Positions 22,339 to 27,053 of a DNA stretch of 29,930 nucleotides are shown here, piece by piece. How positions within the stretch are numbered: the first letter of the stretch is position 1; each line of letters begins with the position of its first letter. Under the pieces are notes generated by a model that saw only the letters and a list, made by a program, of their open reading frames with translations, was not told where the DNA came from and ran no database searches. This DNA is from an uncultured Alistipes sp. (GTDB taxonomy: Bacteria > Bacteroidota > Bacteroidia > Bacteroidales > Rikenellaceae), in contig CAJUIE010000005.1 in assembly GCA_910586375.1 (NCBI GenBank), positions 1 to 29,930 of the forward strand, written 5' to 3'. Both the position numbers and the translations under genes were made by a program.

Positions 22339-22755
22339 TCACTCTATTTCGAAAGTTCGGGCCGTGTCGCTGTCAACGGTGATGCGCACCTCAATCACAT
22401 TGTCAGGCAGCAGCGGTTCGATCTTTTCAGGCCACTCGATCAGGCAGATGTCGCCCGAGTAGAAATACTCTTCGTAGCCGAAGTCGTAGGCCTCGCGGAT
22501 GTCGTCGATGCGGTAGAAGTCGAAATGACAGATACCGCGGCCTGTGGCGCCTTTGTACTGGTTGACGATGGCGAACGTAGGGCTTGTTACAGTGTCTGTA
22601 GCTCCCAGCTGGGCGACGATTTCGCGGATGAGGGTGGTCTTACCAGCGCCCATGGCACCGCGGAACGCGACGACATTGCGGCGTCCCAGCAGTTCGACAA
22701 CAGCCCGGGCGACCTGAGGCAGCTCCTCCTGGGTGGTTATGTGGATGGTTTTCAT
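22339..22755 (-). CDS. tsaE: tRNA threonylcarbamoyladenosine biosynthesis ATPase
   Basis: Cytoplasmic P-loop ATPase of 138 residues that works with the TsaB-TsaD complex to make the t6A37 base of ANN-decoding tRNAs. Visible features are the Walker A GAMGAGKTT at residues 33-41, TSPTFAIVNQY at 57-67, the HFDFYRI block near 77-83 and the later LIEWPEKI, all in the order seen in TsaE. It is a complete small protein of normal length. The ATG lies inside the last codons of porX (four-base overlap), so both are translated from one message. tsaB and tsaD are not in the window. Confidence 0.96.
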   Translation of the reverse strand: MKTIHITTQEELPQVARAVVELLGRRNVVAFRGAMGAGKTTLIREIVAQLGATDTVTSPTFAIVNQYKGATGRGICHFDFYRIDDIREAYDFGYEEYFYSGDICLIEWPEKIEPLLPDNVIEVRITVDSDTARTFEIE

Positions 22756-24302
22756 TGCTTGGGTTTTAACACGAGGTAGGGCACGATCATCTCCTCCATC
22801 GAAATGCCGCCATGCTGGAACGTATTGCGATAGTAGCGTATATGGCGGTTGGCATCGTTGTTATAGATAAGAAAATCAGTGTTGTATGCGAAGATGTAGC
22901 TCGATGTAAGGTTGCTTGACGGCAGCTGGATGTCCTCGGGCTTGTGTACCTCATAGACCTCGCGCGAGTTGTAGGCAAGGTTGCGGCCTGTCTTGTAGCG
23001 CAGGTTGGCCGAGGTCTCGCGGTCGCCCGTGACCCGCACGGGGTTGTCAACGCGGATGGTGCCGTGGTCGGAGGTGATAACGACGGTGTGTCCCCGTTCC
23101 GAGAGTAGCTTGAGGATGGTGTAGAGGTCGGAGTGCTCGAACCATGAACGTGTCAGCGAACGGAATGCGGATTCATCCTCCGTCAACTCACGGATGATGT
23201 CGGTCTCGGTACGGGCGTGGGAGAGGATGTCGAGGAAGTTGTAGACGATGACCGAGAAGTCGGCGTCGTAAACTTTCTGGATATTGTCCACCAGGCGCCG
23301 CCCCTGTTCGGGCCGTACGAGTTTGTCGAACGAGAATTTCCATTGTTTGCCGTTTTGGGCCATCAGACGCCGCAGGAACTCCTCTTCGTATTGGTTCTTG
23401 CCGCCCTCCTCGTTGTCGTTGAGCCACTTGTCGGGCATCAGACGGTCGATGGCCAGAGGCATCAAGCCGGCGAAGATGGCGTTGCGGGCATATTGGGTAG
23501 CTGTGGGCAGGATGGCACAATAGAAATCCTCGGCCGCGACGTCGTAATAACCGCGCAAAAGTGATGAAATGGCCCTCCACTGGTCGTAGCGGAAGTTGTC
23601 GATCAATAATAGGGTGGTCTTCGGATTCTCGTCGGCGACGGGGAAAATCCGGTTGCGCATCAAGGTGTGCGACATGACGGGTGTTCCGTCGGCGCGTTTG
23701 TTGATCCAGTCGTAGTAGTTACGGCGTACGAATTTCGAGAACTCCTGGTTGGCCTCCGCTTTCTGGAAGGCGAGCACCTCCTTGATGCTGCGGTCAGTCG
23801 AGGCCTCGAGTTCGATCTCCCATGTGGTGAGGCGCCGGTAGAGCGAGCACCAGTCCTGAAACGTGTCGGCCATCTGCAAGGACTGGGCCAGGCGCCCGAA
23901 TTCCGAACGGTAGTCGGCCGTGGTCTGCTCGGTGACTAACTGCTGCGAATGGACGTTCTTCTTGATCGACAGCAGCACCTGATTGGGATTGACGGGTTTG
24001 ATGAGGTAGTCGGCGATCTTTGACCCGACGGCTTTGTCCATGATGTTCTCCTCCTCGCTCTTGGTCACCATGATGACGGGTGTGGTGGGGCGTACCTCCT
24101 TGATCCTGGGAAGGGTCTCCAGACCGGTCATGCCGGGCATCATTTCATCGAGGATAATCAGGTCATAGGCCCCTTCGGAGGCCATGTCGATGGCGTCGTA
24201 ACCGTTGTTGCAGGTCTCCACTTCGTAGCCTTTCTGCTTGAGAAAGAGCACGTGGGGCTTGAGCAGTTCGACTTCATCGTCGACCCAGAGGATTTTGACC
24301 AT
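22752..24302 (-). CDS. porX: PorX-type response regulator with PglZ/alkaline-phosphatase-fold effector
   Basis: 516 residues. Residues 1-120 form a receiver domain with acidic D8-D9, phospho-acceptor D52 (LIILDEMMPG), T80-K81 and K102. Residues 125-200 are helical. From about 225 to the end lies a PglZ/alkaline-phosphatase-like domain with IDNFRYDQW (D235), PTATQY (T267 or T269 as candidate nucleophile) and TSDHGT. In Porphyromonas and Flavobacterium PorX regulates type IX secretion and gliding with PorY, and the P. gingivalis protein has been reported as a nucleotide-cleaving phosphodiesterase. No PorY or T9SS gene is in this window. PorX homologs are also found in strains without T9SS, so the role here is open. 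Co-transcribed with tsaE. Confidence 0.93.
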   Translation of the reverse strand: MVKILWVDDEVELLKPHVLFLKQKGYEVETCNNGYDAIDMASEGAYDLIILDEMMPGMTGLETLPRIKEVRPTTPVIMVTKSEEENIMDKAVGSKIADYLIKPVNPNQVLLSIKKNVHSQQLVTEQTTADYRSEFGRLAQSLQMADTFQDWCSLYRRLTTWEIELEASTDRSIKEVLAFQKAEANQEFSKFVRRNYYDWINKRADGTPVMSHTLMRNRIFPVADENPKTTLLLIDNFRYDQWRAISSLLRGYYDVAAEDFYCAILPTATQYARNAIFAGLMPLAIDRLMPDKWLNDNEEGGKNQYEEEFLRRLMAQNGKQWKFSFDKLVRPEQGRRLVDNIQKVYDADFSVIVYNFLDILSHARTETDIIRELTEDESAFRSLTRSWFEHSDLYTILKLLSERGHTVVITSDHGTIRVDNPVRVTGDRETSANLRYKTGRNLAYNSREVYEVHKPEDIQLPSSNLTSSYIFAYNTDFLIYNNDANRHIRYYRNTFQHGGISMEEMIVPYLVLKPKQ

Positions 24303-24322
24303 AGCCGTTGCTTTGCTTGTTG

Positions 24323-24353
24323 CAAAATTAGTGTTTTTACGTCCAAACGCAAA
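24323..24353 (-). promoter_or_regulatory. Promoter of porX-tsaE
   Basis: On the minus strand TTTG (24353-24350), 19 bases, TAATTTTG (24330-24323): a full match to the Bacteroidota consensus with ideal spacing. The porX ATG at 24302 is 20 bases past the -7 box, so the leader is very short. The rest of the 262-base gap is AT-rich and holds the divergent HU promoter. Confidence 0.75.
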
Positions 24354-24485
24354 AAACGGGGAAATATTGGGGAAAATTCCTGTTTTTTTGTTTTTCTTTT
24401 CCGATTCTGAATACTTTTGCCCGATATTTGCTATCGGCTTGTGTCAGTGGCTGGTAGAGGGCAGGCGGGAAAAACGTTAAAAAGT

Positions 24486-24516
24486 TTTGCGGATATACAA
24501 ATAAAACGTATATTTG
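24486..24516 (+). promoter_or_regulatory. Promoter of the HU gene
   Basis: TTTG (24486-24489), 19 bases, TATATTTG (24509-24516), the best consensus match in the window. A leader of about 40 bases rich in A and T leads to the ATG at 24565 without a Shine-Dalgarno sequence, as is usual for highly expressed Bacteroidota genes. Confidence 0.8.
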
Positions 24517-24564
24517 CAGTCCGAATAAAAGTTGAAGATTTAATTTTTAATACATCTTTAAGAT

Positions 24565-24837
24565 ATGACAAAGGCAGATATCGTAAGCGAAATCGCGAAG
24601 AGCACCGGGGTTGAAAAAGTTCAGGTGCAGGCGATTGTCGAGGCGTTCATGGAGAGCATCAAAGCGTCGCTCACCAGGAAGAACAACGTCTACCTGCGCG
24701 GCTTCGGCAGCTTCATCGTGAAGAAACGCGCCAAGAAGGTGGCCCGAAACATTTCGAAGAATACGACCATCACCATCCCCGAGCACGACATCCCCGCTTT
24801 CAAGCCCGCCAAGAGCTTTGCTGCGAAGGTAAAGTAA
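24565..24837 (+). CDS. HU-family DNA-binding protein
   Basis: 90-residue nucleoid protein of the HU/IHF family, which binds and bends DNA as a dimer. It begins MTKADIVSEIAKSTGV, the N-terminal helices. GFGSF (residues 46-50) leads into the beta-arm, KKRAKKVARNISKNTTITIP, with its P at the arm tip region, then the C-terminal FKPAKSFAAKVK. Length and layout are standard. It has the strongest promoter in the window, fitting high expression. A small basic ORF follows 40 bases downstream. Confidence 0.95.
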   Translation: MTKADIVSEIAKSTGVEKVQVQAIVEAFMESIKASLTRKNNVYLRGFGSFIVKKRAKKVARNISKNTTITIPEHDIPAFKPAKSFAAKVK

Positions 24838-24877
24838 ATTACCGAATTAAATAAAGAACCTCTAAAAACAAGAAACT

Positions 24878-24967
24878 ATGCCGAACGGAAAGAAGCATAA
24901 GCGCCACAAGATGGCGACGCACAAGCGGAAAAAACGTCTGCGCAAGAACCGTCACAAGAAAAAGTAG
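24878..24967 (+). CDS. Small basic ribosomal-type protein (AURKAIP1/COX24 domain, bS22/mS38-like)
   Basis: 29 residues, too short for many gene callers. It begins MPNGKKHKRHKMATHKRKKR and ends in RKNRHKKK, with more than half the residues Lys, Arg or His. The pattern KRHKMATHKRKKRLRKN is that of the AURKAIP1/COX24 domain of mitochondrial mS38 and of bacterial bS22-type proteins, which sit by the decoding centre of the small ribosomal subunit; this is recognised from memory. It is 40 bases after HU, with an A-rich leader and the ATG at 24878, and a strong terminator follows. HU and this gene are probably one transcript. Confidence 0.85.
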   Translation: MPNGKKHKRHKMATHKRKKRLRKNRHKKK

Positions 24968-24991
24968 GGCGGGAGTCTATGAAGTATAGAT

Positions 24992-25024
24992 AAAGCTAAA
25001 GGGGCCGGAGGCTCTTTTAGCTTT
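24992..25024 (+). terminator. Terminator of the HU operon
   Basis: 15-bp stem AAAGCTAAAGGGGCC (24992-25006) with GGCTCTTTTAGCTTT (25010-25024), two G-U wobbles, three-base loop GGA. It lies 24 bases after the stop of the small basic gene. The T-rich 3' arm doubles as the T run. Confidence 0.85.
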
Positions 25025-25189
25025 ACCTATTTAAAATTCGGCGGTATTCCGCCTGCCAGAAACGGCACGGGGCGCCTTTTGTCCCCGATTATTCCGATCT
25101 GGAAGTTTCCCGCCACTTCCTGTTGAAAAAAGCGGGCCGATACTAATTTCAACCCTTCTGCGTCCGGTCATCGGACGTAGCATCCATAA
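25025..25189 (+). promoter_or_regulatory. Structured leader of the RNase G/E gene
   Basis: Two perfect short hairpins: GGCGG/CCGCC (25040-25053, loop TATT) and CGTCCG/CGGACG (25161-25177, loop GTCAT). The second lies just 12 bases before the ATG. Only a weak promoter candidate is seen (TTG near 25124, then TAATTTCA 18 bases later). E. coli rne is controlled through its own structured leader; whether this leader acts likewise is a guess. Confidence 0.35.
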
Positions 25190-26740
25190 ATGAACAGAGA
25201 GTTAATCGTAAACGTCAGCCCTGCGGAAATATCCATCGCCCTTTGCGAGGACAAGGTGCTGGTCGAGCTCAACAAGGAGCAGTGCCAGACCGGTTTCGCT
25301 GTCGGGGATATTTATTTGGGCAAAGTACGCAAGATCATGCCGGGGCTCAACGCGGCATTCGTCAATATAGGACACGAGAAGGATGCTTTCATCCATTATT
25401 TCGACCTGGGATTGCAATTTCCGTCGCTCAAGAAGCTGGTTGCCTCGCAGGTGCCCGGCAAACGGGGAATGCGTGTCGAGGGCATGAAGCTCGAAGCTCC
25501 CGTAGAAAAGAGCGGTAAGATTGGCGAGTACCTCGAAGTGGGGCAGACGATCATGGTTCAGGTGGCCAAGGAGGCCATTTCAACCAAAGGACCGCGCTTG
25601 ACGGCCGACATTTCGCTTGCCGGGCGCAATGTGGTTCTGGTGCCTTTCTCGTCGAAGGTTTTCCTTTCGCAGAAGATCCGCTCGGCGGAGGAGAAAAAAC
25701 GCCTTAAGCGTATTGCTGCGGCAGTTTTGCCCAAGAACTTCGGCGTCATCATCCGCACAGCCGCTGTGGAAGCCCGGGACGAGGAGATAGAACACGACAT
25801 TCAGACCCAGATCGAGCGGTGGCGCAAGACCATTGCTGCCATCCGCAAGCATACAGCTCCCGCGCAGATCATGAGCGAGATGAGCCGGGCCAATACGATC
25901 ATCCGCGACTCGCTCAACGGGTCGTTCTCGCAGATCGCCGTTGACGATCAGGCGATGTACAACGACATCCGCAGTTATATTCGCCAGATCGAACCCGAGA
26001 AGGAGAAGATCGTCAAGCTCTACAAGGGCAATGTGCCCATCTTCGATAACTTCGACATATCGAAGCAGATCAAGTCGCTCTTTGCCAAGTACGTGTCGCT
26101 TAAGCGGGGCGCCTACCTCATCATCGAGCGCACGGAGGCTATGAATGTCATCGACGTGAACTCCGGCAACCGCACCAAGGCTGAGGACAACCAGGAGCAG
26201 ACGGCTATGGATGTCAACCTCGCTGCTGCGAAGGAGATTGCGCGGCAGCTGCGTCTGCGTGACCTCGGGGGTATTGTCATCATCGACTTCATCGACCTGC
26301 ACAAGGCTCAAAATCGCCAGTTGCTCTTCGACGAGATGGTCAAGCTCATGTCCACCGACAAGGCCAAGCATACGGTGTTGCCCATCACCAAGTTCGGGTT
26401 GATGCAGATCACGCGGCAACGGGTGCGGCCCGTCGCTGTGGAGAGTGTCTCCGATGTCTGCCCCACATGCAACGGCTCTGGCAAGATCGAGCCTACGGTC
26501 GTGCTGGACAAGAAGATCGAGAACCAGATTTCATTCCTCACTGAGGATCGGGGGCGGAAATATGTCAAGCTGGTAGTCAGTCCTTATGTCGCTGCGTTTC
26601 TTCGTAAGGGGCTCTGGTCCTTGCGTCGCCGCTGGGAATGGAGATACAAAACCCGCATCGACGTTGTGGAGGACCAGAGTATGGGCATCGTCGAGGTGCA
26701 CTACCACGACGAAAAAGGCAACGACCTGATCAAAAAGTAG
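25190..26740 (+). CDS. rng: Ribonuclease E/G family endoribonuclease
   Basis: 516-residue single-strand-specific endonuclease, closer in length to RNase G than RNase E, involved in mRNA decay and rRNA maturation. An S1-type RNA-binding domain spans about 35-130 (GDIYLGKVRKIMPGLNAAFV, FIHYFDLG). The catalytic domain has the two metal-binding aspartates D322 (NVIDVNSGN) and D366 (VIIDFIDL). The zinc-link cysteines are C424 and C427 (CPTCNGSG), which hold the dimer interface in E. coli RNase E. There is no long disordered C-terminal scaffold. The gene order HU, small basic protein, RNase E/G recurs in Bacteroidota as far as I recall. Confidence 0.95.
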   Translation: MNRELIVNVSPAEISIALCEDKVLVELNKEQCQTGFAVGDIYLGKVRKIMPGLNAAFVNIGHEKDAFIHYFDLGLQFPSLKKLVASQVPGKRGMRVEGMKLEAPVEKSGKIGEYLEVGQTIMVQVAKEAISTKGPRLTADISLAGRNVVLVPFSSKVFLSQKIRSAEEKKRLKRIAAAVLPKNFGVIIRTAAVEARDEEIEHDIQTQIERWRKTIAAIRKHTAPAQIMSEMSRANTIIRDSLNGSFSQIAVDDQAMYNDIRSYIRQIEPEKEKIVKLYKGNVPIFDNFDISKQIKSLFAKYVSLKRGAYLIIERTEAMNVIDVNSGNRTKAEDNQEQTAMDVNLAAAKEIARQLRLRDLGGIVIIDFIDLHKAQNRQLLFDEMVKLMSTDKAKHTVLPITKFGLMQITRQRVRPVAVESVSDVCPTCNGSGKIEPTVVLDKKIENQISFLTEDRGRKYVKLVVSPYVAAFLRKGLWSLRRRWEWRYKTRIDVVEDQSMGIVEVHYHDEKGNDLIKK

Positions 26741-26775
26741 GTCCGGGCGGCTCAGCCGGAAATTTGCGATGAACG

Positions 26776-26822
26776 CCGATCGCCGATCGGCCCGAAAACA
26801 GGTCTCGGTCTAAAAAGACCGA
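26776..26822. terminator. Tandem hairpins after the RNase G/E gene
   Basis: CCGATC-GCC-GATCGG (26776-26790), and 14 bases further TCGGTCT-AAAA-AGACCGA (26805-26822), both perfect stems. No T run follows. They are the likeliest transcript-end structures for the gene that stops at 26740. Confidence 0.5.
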
Positions 26823-26872
26823 TGCGGACCGCAGCTTCGCCGAAGAGAGCAACGTCGAGGGTGTTGTGTCTC

Positions 26873-26929
26873 TGTCATTCTGAACGTCAGTGAAGAATCT
26901 TAGGCGCAAATAGATTCTTCGACCTGAGG
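26873..26929 (-). repeat. Inverted copies of the TCATTCTGA...GAAGAATCT repeat
   Basis: TGTCATTCTGA...GTGAAGAATCT (26873-26900) is the inverted counterpart of the copy at 3561-3587. It is followed by a second, partial, oppositely oriented copy, so GAAGAATCT (26892-26900) and AGATTCTTC (26912-26920) form a 9-bp stem with an 11-base loop. It lies in the 313-base gap between the RNase gene and mfd. Confidence 0.55.
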
Positions 26930-26949
26930 CCTCTGAATAACAGCCTTTA

Positions 26950-26992
26950 CCCCCCCCCTCCCGCTGTGGAGACTGCGGCCCGGTCTGATCTG
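26950..26992 (+). repeat. C9 tract and GC-rich intergenic repeat, copy 5 of 5
   Basis: Nine C (26950-26958) run into CTCCCGCTGTGGAGACTGCGG, split by the block order shared with the other copies (CCTCC.GC then CTGCGGCCCG). The right half, CTGCGGCCCGGTCTGATCTG, matches the copy at 18961-18998. It lies upstream of mfd. Confidence 0.5.
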
Positions 26993-27020
26993 CACACGGT
27001 TTCCGGGCGCCTTATTACGA

Positions 27021-27053
27021 AGTTTTTAACTTTTCACCTTTAACTTTTCTTAA
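27021..27053 (+). promoter_or_regulatory. Tandem 14-mer leader of mfd
   Basis: TTTAACTTTTCACC (27025-27038) is followed directly by TTTAACTTTTCTTA (27039-27052), differing only at the end, and touches the GTG start. The same pyrimidine-rich words occur in the murF leader in the same orientation. TAACTTTT resembles a -7 box but lacks the final G. It may be a promoter, a translation signal or a short tandem repeat. Confidence 0.4.

Noticed and set aside
24417..24614. Short plus-strand frame across the HU promoter
   Set aside because: It contains the promoter and overlaps the HU start; no conserved features.
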